Origin: Candidatus Kapaibacterium sp.
GTDB lineage: Bacteria; Bacteroidota; Ignavibacteria; Kapaibacteriales; UBA7675
Direction: 5' to 3'
DNA: 64,000 nucleotides
Assembly (NCBI GenBank): GCA_028284775.1
Contig: JANQRB010000017.1
Coordinates: forward strand, 1 to 64,000
Positions within the stretch are counted from its first letter, which is position 1. Every line of letters begins with the position of its first letter. Shown here piece after piece: positions 46,490 to 54,755 of the stretch. Under the pieces are notes generated by a model that saw only the letters and a list, made by a program, of their open reading frames with translations, searched no databases and had not been told where the DNA came from. The position numbers and the translations under genes were made by a program.

Positions 46490-47458
46490 TCATCCGGTAT
46501 TTCCTGTATGGGTCCTGGCCTGACGACGACGCAAGAGGCGGCGGCTGACCGCGCTGCGGGCATAGCGCAGCATCGGCCTGAGCGCTCCCTGCCCGAGCGT
46601 CACGGCGGCGACCTTGTCGCGAGGGATGGGCCGGCGTTCGCGGCGTATGGTGCGGAACATTTCCGCCGGAATCCCGAAGATCACGTCGAATAGAGCCGAG
46701 GGTGCGGCGGGGTATGCCAAGCCTTGCAATAAAAAATAGGGATAATACAAGATCGTACGCAGCAGGGCCTGCGCCAGGGGGAAGTGTCGCCAGTGGTAAC
46801 GTGTCAGATTTTTAGCGGCTGCAATCCAGCGCTCGATCGGTACGCGGGACCGTGGCGAAGCGAAATGCAGCGTCCGGATCGCGGGCACATAGCGCACCGA
46901 GTAACCCCGCGCGATCGCCCGTGTGCAGAAATCCAGTTCTTCGAAGACAAAGACATCCCAGAAACCGCCGATGTCATCTACCACGCTGCGTCGGACAGCA
47001 GCGCCGGTACCGTGAAAGAGATTGCTCGGAAATCCGTCGGGCGGCATTGCCGACTTATCAACCGGCAACGGATGCCATTGATAGACACGGTTGCCGTCGC
47101 GTACTTCAATATCTTCCGTACCGACAATATGGACCTCTGGGAAGCGGTCCAGGAGCGTAGCAACCTGCGCCAGCGCTTCACTGCTCTCGGGGTAAGAATC
47201 ATTGTTGGAAAGCCAGAAGACATCGCCGCTGGCTTTTGCGAAGCCGATATTGATGGCATGGGTGCCCATGTTGTAAGGCAGCCATTCGTAGAGCAGGTCG
47301 CCGAATTCTCCTTGCATCATCTCGCGCGTGCCGTCCGTCGAGCCGTTATCGATGACGACGATTTCCACATCCGGATGGGACTGTCGCCGGTATGCTTCGA
47401 TCGTGCGTCGCAGCTCGTCCTTTCGGTTAATTGTCGCTATGACGACGCTGAACTTCAC
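46490..47458 (-). CDS. Family 2 glycosyltransferase (rhamnosyltransferase-like)
   Basis: A 322-residue GT-A enzyme: FSVVIATINRKDELRRTIEA at the N-terminus, IVVIDNGSTDGT, a D-x-D-like WLSNNDSYPESSEAL, and the acceptor-side FHGTGAAVRRSVVDDIGGF...FEELDFCTRAIARGY, the common ED-x-D-type motif that includes the catalytic base. The C-terminal 90 residues include a hydrophobic stretch (ILYYPYFLLQGLAYPAAPSA) that may hold it at the membrane. The start overlaps the end of the ligase-like gene by 4 bases (ATGA), showing translational coupling. It probably adds one sugar in surface-polysaccharide assembly. Confidence 0.92.
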   Translation of the reverse strand: MKFSVVIATINRKDELRRTIEAYRRQSHPDVEIVVIDNGSTDGTREMMQGEFGDLLYEWLPYNMGTHAINIGFAKASGDVFWLSNNDSYPESSEALAQVATLLDRFPEVHIVGTEDIEVRDGNRVYQWHPLPVDKSAMPPDGFPSNLFHGTGAAVRRSVVDDIGGFWDVFVFEELDFCTRAIARGYSVRYVPAIRTLHFASPRSRVPIERWIAAAKNLTRYHWRHFPLAQALLRTILYYPYFLLQGLAYPAAPSALFDVIFGIPAEMFRTIRRERRPIPRDKVAAVTLGQGALRPMLRYARSAVSRRLLRRRQARTHTGNTG

Positions 47459-48963
47459 GTATCCAGGACGCCGTCCCTTCTTCGGATTGTTTGCAAACCC
47501 CGCGTAAACCGCGTCTGCCAGGGTTCACGCACCAGTCGGAATTCCAGACGCCTGCCGCCGGTCTCGCCCTGCGCCCGGTTACATGCCGCCAGCATCAGCC
47601 CCAGGAACACCCAGACGCCGGGCAGCGCAAAAGAGTTGCCCGTCAGGTTATGCAGGGTCGTCAGACCCAGAAGATAAGGCATCACACCGAGGAATCGCTG
47701 GCTTGCGATCGAACAAAAGTGGCGGTGCTTCATCCAGAACAGGGCCAGAAGATATAGCGAGACAAAGAGGCCGAAAACACAAAGAAAGCCCACAATGCCA
47801 GTTTCGGCCAGTGCCGAAAAAAAAGTCGAATCCGAAAATGAGATATCGGCCCGTCGCGCTGACGCCGACTGCGAGAAGCGACCGACGCCGATGCCGTTTA
47901 TGGGATACTCCTGCCAAACTTCAATGCCGGTCCTCAGCGTAAGCTGCCTGGATTTGAGCGACTCGCCGGAAATACCCTCCGAATACGGCGTCAGGCCGGT
48001 TCCCAGGATGCCGCCGATTCGTTTGGCGAAAAGATCGATGACACTCACCTTCGTTACCGGTTTGATGACGCTGTCCACCGCAAAAATTACCAGGCCCATC
48101 GCCAGCATTCCGTACAGCACGCGCAGACGGCTTTTACCTTTCTCGATCAAGAGCACAGTCAGCAACAACACAGCCAGGCTTGCAAAGCCGGTCATCGAAA
48201 AGGTCAGAAAGATGCAGGCGCCGCAGGCCAGCAAAATCGCCCAGTTCATTATCTTCGAACGAAAAAACATAGGTTTGCCCTGCAAAAAGGGCACGCTGAG
48301 AAACATAAGCACCAGTGACATGTAGGCCGCCAATATCGACGGCTCGCTGAAGATCGAGGTTGCGCGGTAAAAGTTTTCGAATTGCAAGGCAAGCTGATCC
48401 GTAACCTGATCCTGAATCTCACCCTCCCGCGCATAATAAATCGATACATTCGTCACCTCCACCCATGCCAGCGGAAGGTCGAAAGCGCGTGCAAACACCT
48501 GGTAGATGCCGAAGAGGGCTACTATCAGACCCCAGACCATAAAGGCGCGAATGGCTCTGGCAAAGACCTCCGGCAGATCATCGAGGCCCGCAACCAGCAC
48601 CGCGAAGATCCAGACGAAGAGAAAATGCAGGAAGGTTTTGCTGAACTGAATAAAACCGACACCTTCAATAATAGGCGTGAGGCCGGAGAGCAGTACTGCC
48701 GGCAAGACAGCCAGCAGGCACATCATGGGCAAATGCAGGGTAAATCGCAGGGTGATACCATCCCAAAGCAAGCGCTTCAGCACATACAGGTAGAAACAGC
48801 CAAGAACGAGATCGATCGAAGTTACGCCGAAGTTGCCGATGCTGAAAAACTGGAACGAGACGAGGGTCCAGGCAATCAGAATGAGGCTGTAATAGAAAGT
48901 GGTCAAGCCTGATAGCAGCTCAGATTGGTTAGCAGTTTGCTGTTCGGTGATAAAATTACGCAT
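47455..48963 (-). CDS. O-antigen ligase/polymerase-like membrane protein (Wzy/WaaL family)
   Basis: A 502-residue polytopic membrane protein with about ten to twelve hydrophobic helices. A long periplasmic loop at about 325-385 holds the family landmark TLRTGIEVWQEYPINGIGVGRF, which is typical of O-antigen ligases and Wzy polymerases (the H/N-P-x-x-G-x-G-x-G pattern). An earlier loop contains IFSEPSILAAYMSLVLMF. It would polymerise or ligate undecaprenyl-linked glycans at the outer face of the inner membrane. It is the first gene of a three-gene unit with the two glycosyltransferases. Ligase versus polymerase cannot be decided from sequence. Confidence 0.88.
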   Translation of the reverse strand: MRNFITEQQTANQSELLSGLTTFYYSLILIAWTLVSFQFFSIGNFGVTSIDLVLGCFYLYVLKRLLWDGITLRFTLHLPMMCLLAVLPAVLLSGLTPIIEGVGFIQFSKTFLHFLFVWIFAVLVAGLDDLPEVFARAIRAFMVWGLIVALFGIYQVFARAFDLPLAWVEVTNVSIYYAREGEIQDQVTDQLALQFENFYRATSIFSEPSILAAYMSLVLMFLSVPFLQGKPMFFRSKIMNWAILLACGACIFLTFSMTGFASLAVLLLTVLLIEKGKSRLRVLYGMLAMGLVIFAVDSVIKPVTKVSVIDLFAKRIGGILGTGLTPYSEGISGESLKSRQLTLRTGIEVWQEYPINGIGVGRFSQSASARRADISFSDSTFFSALAETGIVGFLCVFGLFVSLYLLALFWMKHRHFCSIASQRFLGVMPYLLGLTTLHNLTGNSFALPGVWVFLGLMLAACNRAQGETGGRRLEFRLVREPWQTRFTRGLQTIRRRDGVLDT

Positions 48964-49045
48964 TCGCGGCCAATATCGAAAGCCACTGCGAATTCCCCCG
49001 GGCTTAAACAGGTGACCGGCATCATATTTGAGTGTCGATAATTTT

Positions 49046-49053
49046 TACTTTTG
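49046..49053 (+). promoter_or_regulatory. Candidate -7 promoter box for the OmpA/PD40 gene
   Basis: TACTTTTG matches TAnnTTTG exactly, 103 bases before the ATG at 49156. A TTTG at 49027-49030 lies upstream, but with only a 15-base spacer where about 20 is usual. Confidence 0.3.
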
Positions 49054-49155
49054 CGATGCGTCTTTCTCCCGGTTGTCGTTCGGACTAAAGGCATCGAACT
49101 GAGTCGGCGGCAACATACAGTCAGAATTGTGAGCATTCATATTTGCGGAATTGCG

Positions 49156-50718
49156 ATGAAGAAGCTGTTGTTAGCGGCCCTTGGCTTGGTATTGCTTGGC
49201 GGAACATTCGGCCTGCACGGCCAGGAAGCCGGCGAACGTATGTTGATCGAGGAGCTTTCGGGGCACCCTTATTTGCTGCTACCGGTGTTGCCTGCCGACG
49301 GCTCCGTCTGTTACCTGACCTTTAAGCATCACGAATTCAATACCGGCGGCACCAATGACATGGATGACGCATGGTATGCTGTGCGCAATCCCGACGGCTC
49401 CTGGGCCGAGCCGCGCAACATCGGCGCTCCGCTCAATACCTTTACCAGCGATGTCATCTTCTCCGTATCGGCGGATGGCAAAACCGCCCTCGTTTCGGGT
49501 AATTACGCCAAACGTTCCTTCATCAAACCCGAAGGACTGTCGTTTTCACGTCGTCTGGCCGATGGCTGGACCAAGCCGGAAGTCATCTATATTCGCCAGT
49601 ACAAAAACAACGGTCGCAACTACATGGCATCGCTGTCGCTGGACGGCCGAACGCTCATTCTTTCCCTTATGGGCGACAACACCGAGGGCGAGCTGGACCT
49701 TTATGTCTCGCATCGCTCTGCTGTTCACGACAATGTCTGGGAACCGCCTCAGCACCTGGGCAGCGTCATCAATACCGAAGAATTCGAATCTCATCCCCAT
49801 CTGGCTGCCGACGGCAAGACCTTGTACTTCAGCTCCACCCGCGAGGGAGGATATGGTTATGCCGATATCTACATGTCGCGTCGCCTGGATGACACATGGC
49901 AGAACTGGAGCGAGCCCGTCAATCTCGGCGAACGCTTTAACAACGAAGGCGAAGACGGTTCGATCTGGCTGAGCGCCCCCGGCGACAGCGCCTACTTCAT
50001 CTCAAGTACGGATCTCAACAGTGGAATCGGCGTCTATTTCGCCGAGTTGCCGCAGCAATTCCGTCCCGAACCCTACGCCCTGTGCAGCGGCAAGCTGAGT
50101 AACAGCGATCTGGAGCCTACGATGGATGCTATGGTAAAAGCCTATGCCGTCAGTGATACCGGCGCCCCCATCCCTGCCGCCAACTCCTTTTCTTCTCTGC
50201 CCGACGGCACCTATGGATTTACGCTCACGCGCGGACGCGAATATCTGATCGAAGCGAGCAGTCCGGGCTACCCCGCCGTCTACACCAGCGTCGACCTTCG
50301 CGAGCTGAACGACTACCGGCACATCGAGTATGACTTCATGCTGGAACGTCAGCGCAATGGCGCACGTCCCCTCTGCTCTGTCTACTTCGATTCGAAGGAC
50401 ACCACCCTGCACCCATCGCAGGCCCGTGAGCTGGCCAAGACGCTAATCCCTGCCCGCAACGTTGAAGGCCTCCGCATCGACGTCGTTGGCCATGCCGATG
50501 ATCTGGGTACCGACCGTGACAACCTGATGCTTTCCCTCAAACGCGCGCGGGCCGTTGCACAAGGCCTGTATGAACAGGGTATCGTGGAGTCCATGGTGTC
50601 GGTACGCGGCTTGGGCGAGCGTGAACCGGCGCAAGAAGGACTGGATGACTCGGCACGGCAGGCAAATCGCCGGGTGGAGATTGTGCTGGTGTATCGGGGA
50701 GATGGAGATCGGCAGTGA
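49156..50718 (+). CDS. OmpA-family outer-membrane protein with PD40 (WD40-like) repeats
   Basis: The ATG at 49156 gives the signal peptide KKLLLAALGLVLLGGTFGLHGQ, so it is preferred over the ATG at 49051. Residues about 30-300 are beta-propeller-like, with PD40 motifs such as ESHPHLAADGKTLYFSSTREGGYGYADIY-type and SLDGRTLILSLMGDNTEGEL. A carboxypeptidase-regulatory-like segment follows (AYAVSDTGAPIPAANSFSSL), and residues about 408-515 form an OmpA C-terminal peptidoglycan-binding domain (SVYFDSKDTTLHPSQAREL, VVGHADDLGTDRDN, LSLKRARAVAQGL, RRVEIVL). This PD40-OmpA layout is common in Bacteroidota. It likely anchors the outer membrane to peptidoglycan. Its stop codon lies inside a 20-base tandem duplication. 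Confidence 0.92.
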   Translation: MKKLLLAALGLVLLGGTFGLHGQEAGERMLIEELSGHPYLLLPVLPADGSVCYLTFKHHEFNTGGTNDMDDAWYAVRNPDGSWAEPRNIGAPLNTFTSDVIFSVSADGKTALVSGNYAKRSFIKPEGLSFSRRLADGWTKPEVIYIRQYKNNGRNYMASLSLDGRTLILSLMGDNTEGELDLYVSHRSAVHDNVWEPPQHLGSVINTEEFESHPHLAADGKTLYFSSTREGGYGYADIYMSRRLDDTWQNWSEPVNLGERFNNEGEDGSIWLSAPGDSAYFISSTDLNSGIGVYFAELPQQFRPEPYALCSGKLSNSDLEPTMDAMVKAYAVSDTGAPIPAANSFSSLPDGTYGFTLTRGREYLIEASSPGYPAVYTSVDLRELNDYRHIEYDFMLERQRNGARPLCSVYFDSKDTTLHPSQARELAKTLIPARNVEGLRIDVVGHADDLGTDRDNLMLSLKRARAVAQGLYEQGIVESMVSVRGLGEREPAQEGLDDSARQANRRVEIVLVYRGDGDRQ

Positions 50719-50750
50719 CTTCTTGGCTGGGGCAGTGACTTCTTGGCTGG
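50711..50750 (+). repeat. Perfect 20-base tandem duplication spanning the OmpA stop codon
   Basis: GGCAGTGACTTCTTGGCTGG occurs at 50711-50730 and again, identically, at 50731-50750. The stop codon TGA of the OmpA/PD40 gene is in the first copy. Two exact copies suggest a recent slippage or duplication event. Confidence 0.95.
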
Positions 50751-50799
50751 GACGTTTGGTGTTTTTGTGGGCTTTGTGGGTTTGTGGGCTTGATGTGCT

Positions 50800-50846
50800 G
50801 ACCACGGGGGCACGGGGGGCACGGAGTTGATTGAGATGTTTTGGTG
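50800..50846 (+). repeat. 47-base direct repeat, copy 1
   Basis: Begins GACCACGGGGGCACGGGG and ends GATGTTTTGGTG. An identical copy is at 50886-50932, giving an 86-base period. The GGTGGGTTGAC that follows copy 1 follows copy 2 as well, after an extra insert of about 11 bases. Confidence 0.93.
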
Positions 50847-50885
50847 GGTTGACCCGCTTTCTTGCTTGCCTGTGTTGATGGTGGC

Positions 50886-50932
50886 GACCACGGGGGCACG
50901 GGGGGCACGGAGTTGATTGAGATGTTTTGGTG
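50886..50932 (+). repeat. 47-base direct repeat, copy 2
   Basis: Identical to 50800-50846. The CCACGGGGGCACGG core, together with the GTGGTTCATGGTTC near 50959-50973, recalls dispersed intergenic repeats seen in several environmental bacterial genomes; that comparison is from memory and untested. Confidence 0.93.
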
Positions 50933-51057
50933 TGGGGTTGGTGGGTTGACTTGGTTTCGTGGTTCATGGTTCTTGATTTTTTACTGGTTTTCTGGATGCA
51001 TATTCTGTGTTGCGCGGAGGCACGGGGACTGTGCTTGATTTGCTAACAGCCGGATTT

Positions 51058-52527
51058 TCAGGTTTTGGATTTGAGCTTGATGAGGCTGCGGAGGGCGTGG
51101 AGCTCTTCGGTTTTGAAGAAGCCAAAGACAGTCAGGATGCCGAAGAATGCGGCGACGGCGCCCAGACGGAGGGATATTGATGCGGCTAGTGTCAAGTCAG
51201 CGCTGAGCTGGATGGCGGACCACCAGACGATGACAGTGACGGCTATGACGAGTGCGAGCCTGCCCCATTCGTACGGCACGGGATAGATGCGGCGGTTGAC
51301 GAGGTAGAGAACGAGCGCTGCCACGAAGTAAGCACCAAGGGTGGCCCAGGCGGCACCAAGGATACCGAGGCTTGGAATAAGCGCCAGATTGAGTACCAGG
51401 TTAACCAATGCGGCTATGCCGGTTGCCAGTGCCAGGTAGGTGGATTTTTTCTGCAGGTAAGGCCCCACCACAAAGTTGGTGAAGACACCGTTGAAATAGT
51501 AGCCGGCCATGACGATTGGAATAATAAAGAGTCCGCCCCAATAACGTTCGTCGATGATGCTTATGCCGAAGACAGGTTCCCGAACGAGGAATTCGATGAA
51601 AAATGACACCAACAGGAACAGCAGCGCGGCGGCGAGCGTGAAATAGGTGAGCACGCGGGCGAACATAAGACTGGCGTCGGCGGATTTGGCTTCCTGTAAA
51701 AAGAATGGTCGCCAGGCGTAATCGAAGACGGTGACGAAGATCATCATGGGAATTGCCAGGCGATAGCCGGTCTGGTAAATGCCGAGGGCTTCGTCGCCGG
51801 CAAGCGATTTCAGGATCGGTCGGTCGATCAGTTGCAGCATAATGGCAGCAACGGCGGATGGAACGGTCGGCAGACCGAATCGAAACATAGGTCGTAGCAG
51901 ACCGCGGTCGATCGGCCATCGCAGAAAACGTTTGATTTCAGGTAGCAGGATGACGAAGCCGAATGCCGAAGAGAGCAGACCGGCGGCAAATATTCCATGT
52001 ACGCCCTGATTCTGCACGACCACCAGCCAGATATTTGCAGCGACATTGACAACAATAAGAGCGAATTTGGCCAACGCAAAGTGTCGGGCGCGATTGCTCA
52101 TGCGCAGCGCCGCGAATGGTATCAGTGCCAGGGCATCGAAAAAAGCGATCGCAGCCGCTACCCGCAGAAAATTGTGGTCGAGGCCGATTTTTAACACAGG
52201 GCTCAGCTCCGCCGAAGCGAAACCGATTATTAGCGAGAAGCTACCGCTGATGCAGAGAATTGCAATGAATGCCGCCGAAAAAACTCTACGGCTCTTGTCA
52301 GCGTCGTCCTTGACGAAGAAACGGAAGAATGCCGATTCGAGACCGAAGGAATACAGCACATTGATGAAGGCAATCCAGGCGTAGAGGTTAACCACCTCCC
52401 CGAGCTCAGCGGGTGTGACGACATGCGTATAGATCGGAGTAAGGAGAAATGTGAGAAATCGCCCCAGGACGGTACTGACGCCATAGACGGCTGTCTCGGA
52501 ACTAAGCCGGCGCAATTTTGTGAACAT
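51058..52527 (-). CDS. Polysaccharide flippase (Wzx-like, MOP/MATE superfamily)
   Basis: A 489-residue polytopic protein with about 12-14 membrane helices. It begins LRRLSSETAVYGVSTVLGRF, then FLLTPIYTHVVTPAELGEVV, the N-terminal signature of polysaccharide biosynthesis proteins that flip lipid-linked glycans across the inner membrane. Helix pairs continue to the C-terminus (GILGAAWATLGAYFVAALVL). It probably works with the glycosyltransferases and ligase-like protein at 45265-48963, although the OmpA/PD40 gene on the opposite strand separates them. It converges on that OmpA gene and is divergent from the M28 peptidase gene. Confidence 0.9.
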   Translation of the reverse strand: MFTKLRRLSSETAVYGVSTVLGRFLTFLLTPIYTHVVTPAELGEVVNLYAWIAFINVLYSFGLESAFFRFFVKDDADKSRRVFSAAFIAILCISGSFSLIIGFASAELSPVLKIGLDHNFLRVAAAIAFFDALALIPFAALRMSNRARHFALAKFALIVVNVAANIWLVVVQNQGVHGIFAAGLLSSAFGFVILLPEIKRFLRWPIDRGLLRPMFRFGLPTVPSAVAAIMLQLIDRPILKSLAGDEALGIYQTGYRLAIPMMIFVTVFDYAWRPFFLQEAKSADASLMFARVLTYFTLAAALLFLLVSFFIEFLVREPVFGISIIDERYWGGLFIIPIVMAGYYFNGVFTNFVVGPYLQKKSTYLALATGIAALVNLVLNLALIPSLGILGAAWATLGAYFVAALVLYLVNRRIYPVPYEWGRLALVIAVTVIVWWSAIQLSADLTLAASISLRLGAVAAFFGILTVFGFFKTEELHALRSLIKLKSKT

Positions 52528-52569
52528 AAGCGGCTGTACTTCTCAGGTTGGCCCTTCTCGCCCGCACAG

Positions 52570-52601
52570 TTTGATGGAGGGCAAATTTTGGAGTATCTTT
52601 G
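52570..52601 (+). promoter_or_regulatory. Bacteroidota-type promoter for the M28 peptidase gene
   Basis: TTTG at 52570-52573, a 20-base spacer, and TATCTTTG at 52594-52601 match both elements of the Bacteroidota sigma-factor consensus exactly. The start of transcription would be near 52608, giving a leader of about 45 bases before the ATG at 52652. Confidence 0.65.
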
Positions 52602-52651
52602 TCGGATTTAGCAATACGTCAGTTTAACATTTCGACAAGCGATTCCAGCTA

Positions 52652-54547
52652 ATGCGAAACTACAAAAAAATGCCCTGGCAGCGCCCGACTGACTTTGTTC
52701 TCAGCCTCGCTCTGCTGCTTTCCGCGCTGACGCTTCGTGCGGAGACTGAACTTTCCGAACAGGCACAGATCTTTCAAGAGCATGTCCGCTACCTTGCATC
52801 CGAAGAGCTCGCGGGGCGGGGCACCGGCGACGAAGGCAACGACAAGGCCGCCGACTATATCGCTCGCTTTTTTCTCAATAATGGTGTCAAAAAAATCGGC
52901 GACTCTTATCTGCAGCCGTTTACCGCAACGACGGGCGTAAAACTTGGTCCGGGCAATGCCGCCTCTTCTACCCTGTTCGTGGCGCGATATGGGATGCCGC
53001 GGGATAAAGCCCGCAGAGTGCAGCGCTCTTTCGTTGCCGGCAAGGATTACATGCCGCTCGGATTTTCGCAATCGGCCACTATCAAAGGGGATTTGCTCTT
53101 TGCCGGCTTCGGCATAACGGCCAAGGATGTGGAGTATGATGACTATGCCACTATCGACGCCAAAGGCAAGGTGGTCGTCGTATTGCGCGGCTCGCCGGAG
53201 CAGAATGATTTCCACGGTCCGCACAACGACCGCCTGCACGATCCGCATAGCTTATTCAACAAGTACGCGGCTCTGACGACCAAGGCCATTAACGCCCGCG
53301 AACACGGCGCGCTAGGGATTGTGTTCGTCACGCCACAAGGCGATTCATCAGAAGTATTGATGCCGCTACGGCTCGAGCGAATGGCCAATGATCTGGGAAT
53401 AGTAGCAGTACACTTCAACCGCAAGGCGATTGCCAAGCTTTTCCCGCCGAAGAGCAGCCTACAAACGACCGAAACCAAAATGTATGCCAGTAAGACGCCG
53501 CACAGTTTCGAATTCGGCAATGCCGAGATGGAACTGACGGTCAAGCTGGAATTCACCGAATCGCGGACGGCTAATGTGATTGGCAGCGTGCGGGGCAGCG
53601 ACGACGCGTTAAAAGACGAGTATATCGTTGTGGGCGCTCACTATGACCATTTGGGAATGGGAGGTCACGGCTCCCGCCACAGCGGCAGAGAGCCCGCCAT
53701 TCACTTTGGCGCGGACGACAATGCCTCCGGCACGGCTATGATGATGGAGCTGGCGGCTGCCGTCGCAAAAAACCCCCTGCCGCGGTCCGTGGTTTTTATG
53801 GGGTTTTCTGGCGAAGAGATGGGGCTGTTAGGTTCGAACTATTATGTCAAAAATCCGCTGATTCCGCTCGATAAGACCGTGTATATGCTCAACTTCGACA
53901 TGGTTGGCCGGCTAAAGGATAGCAAGTTAACCGCGATGGGCTCCGGCACATCACCTGTACTGCCCGCCTTGTTCGACTTTCTCGCTGCGCGGCATCCGGT
54001 TGAACTGTCGATCAATGAGGACGGTTTCGGACCCAGCGACCACACTTCCTTTTACAGCCATAAAGTGCCTGTTTCCATGATTTTCACAGGCACGCACGAC
54101 GACTACCATACACCGGCTGATACCTGGGACAAACTCAATTACGAGGGTATGACGACGATCTACGCATTCGCCAAGGAACTGCTGGACGAAGTGGCGAACA
54201 GCCCGGAGCGCCCGGCGTATCAGCAAACGAAGGCATCGGCATCGAAAGGCGGCATGGGGTTCAGTATCTACCTCGGTACGGTACCGGATTACAGCGATCA
54301 CCCGCGCGGCCTGCGTCTTTCGGGAGTGCGCGATGGCGGTCCGGCGGCAGAGGGCGGCATGCAGGCCGGCGATATCATCATCAAATTCGGCGACATTGAT
54401 GTTAAGAACATCTACGACTATACCCATGCACTGCGGAAATACCAGCCCGGCGATAAAGTACAGGTAACGGTCCTTCGCGGTGAAGACGAAGATGAAAAAG
54501 TTGCGCTCTCGATTGTCTGCGGTTCGAAATCGAAAGGAAAAGAATAA
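52652..54547 (+). CDS. Secreted M28 aminopeptidase with protease-associated and PDZ domains
   Basis: A 631-residue exported zinc peptidase. Residues 1-30 are a signal sequence. A protease-associated (PA) insert occupies about 120-270. The M28 zinc ligands are all visible: His in VGAHYDHLG (about 330), Asp in GADDNASG (about 353, bridging), Glu pair in SGEEMGLLG (about 386), Asp in LNFDMVGR (about 414) and His in GTHDDYHTP (about 481). A PDZ domain closes the protein (about 540-625: RDGGPAAEGGMQAGDIIIKF). It likely degrades peptides in the periplasm or outside the cell. The family is a common Bacteroidota type. It is transcribed from a good promoter at 52570-52601. Confidence 0.95.
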   Translation: MRNYKKMPWQRPTDFVLSLALLLSALTLRAETELSEQAQIFQEHVRYLASEELAGRGTGDEGNDKAADYIARFFLNNGVKKIGDSYLQPFTATTGVKLGPGNAASSTLFVARYGMPRDKARRVQRSFVAGKDYMPLGFSQSATIKGDLLFAGFGITAKDVEYDDYATIDAKGKVVVVLRGSPEQNDFHGPHNDRLHDPHSLFNKYAALTTKAINAREHGALGIVFVTPQGDSSEVLMPLRLERMANDLGIVAVHFNRKAIAKLFPPKSSLQTTETKMYASKTPHSFEFGNAEMELTVKLEFTESRTANVIGSVRGSDDALKDEYIVVGAHYDHLGMGGHGSRHSGREPAIHFGADDNASGTAMMMELAAAVAKNPLPRSVVFMGFSGEEMGLLGSNYYVKNPLIPLDKTVYMLNFDMVGRLKDSKLTAMGSGTSPVLPALFDFLAARHPVELSINEDGFGPSDHTSFYSHKVPVSMIFTGTHDDYHTPADTWDKLNYEGMTTIYAFAKELLDEVANSPERPAYQQTKASASKGGMGFSIYLGTVPDYSDHPRGLRLSGVRDGGPAAEGGMQAGDIIIKFGDIDVKNIYDYTHALRKYQPGDKVQVTVLRGEDEDEKVALSIVCGSKSKGKE

Positions 54548-54579
54548 GTACCTGAACGGCACGCAATGGCTGTTGCGGG

Positions 54580-54702
54580 ATGATAAGATATGTTCTGTCG
54601 GTCGGAGGAGTGACGGCGCTCGCTGCCGGCCTTTTGTGTAACAGCGACCGTATCGAAGCGCTCGCAATGGTAAAAACCGGCTGTTTGCATTGCGACGGGT
54701 AA
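54580..54702 (+). CDS. Possible 40-residue membrane or exported peptide (tentative)
   Basis: An ATG at 54580 opens 40 codons to a TAA at 54700-54702, inside the spacer between the M28 peptidase and alpha/beta hydrolase genes. The peptide begins MIRYVLSVGGVTALAAGLLC, a basic start with a hydrophobic helix, and ends VKTGCLHCDG with a C-x2-C pair. No ribosome site is evident. It could be chance; I list it because hydrophobic N-terminus and paired cysteines are an unusual combination in random sequence. Confidence 0.2.
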   Translation: MIRYVLSVGGVTALAAGLLCNSDRIEALAMVKTGCLHCDG

Positions 54703-54755
54703 ATCATTTGCTGCTGCCTGACAGCGATCCACTAAACGATGTAGAAGAAGTTCGA

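Larger units (their letters stand above)
50719..51057. other. 339-base G/T-rich, repeat-laden spacer between convergent genes
   Basis: Lies between the 3' ends of the OmpA/PD40 and flippase genes. No gene is supported; minus-strand frames here read as Pro/His/Thr-rich low-complexity shadows. The plus strand is strongly G/T-rich and carries the 20-base tandem duplication, a 47-base direct repeat pair and a shorter CGGAGGCACGGGG copy near 51014-51027. I see no classical terminator. Confidence 0.7.

Noticed and set aside
50443..50967. Pro/His/Thr-rich minus-strand frames (123-174 codons)
   Set aside because: They are produced by reverse reading of the OmpA 3' end and the G/T-rich repeats and have no start signals.
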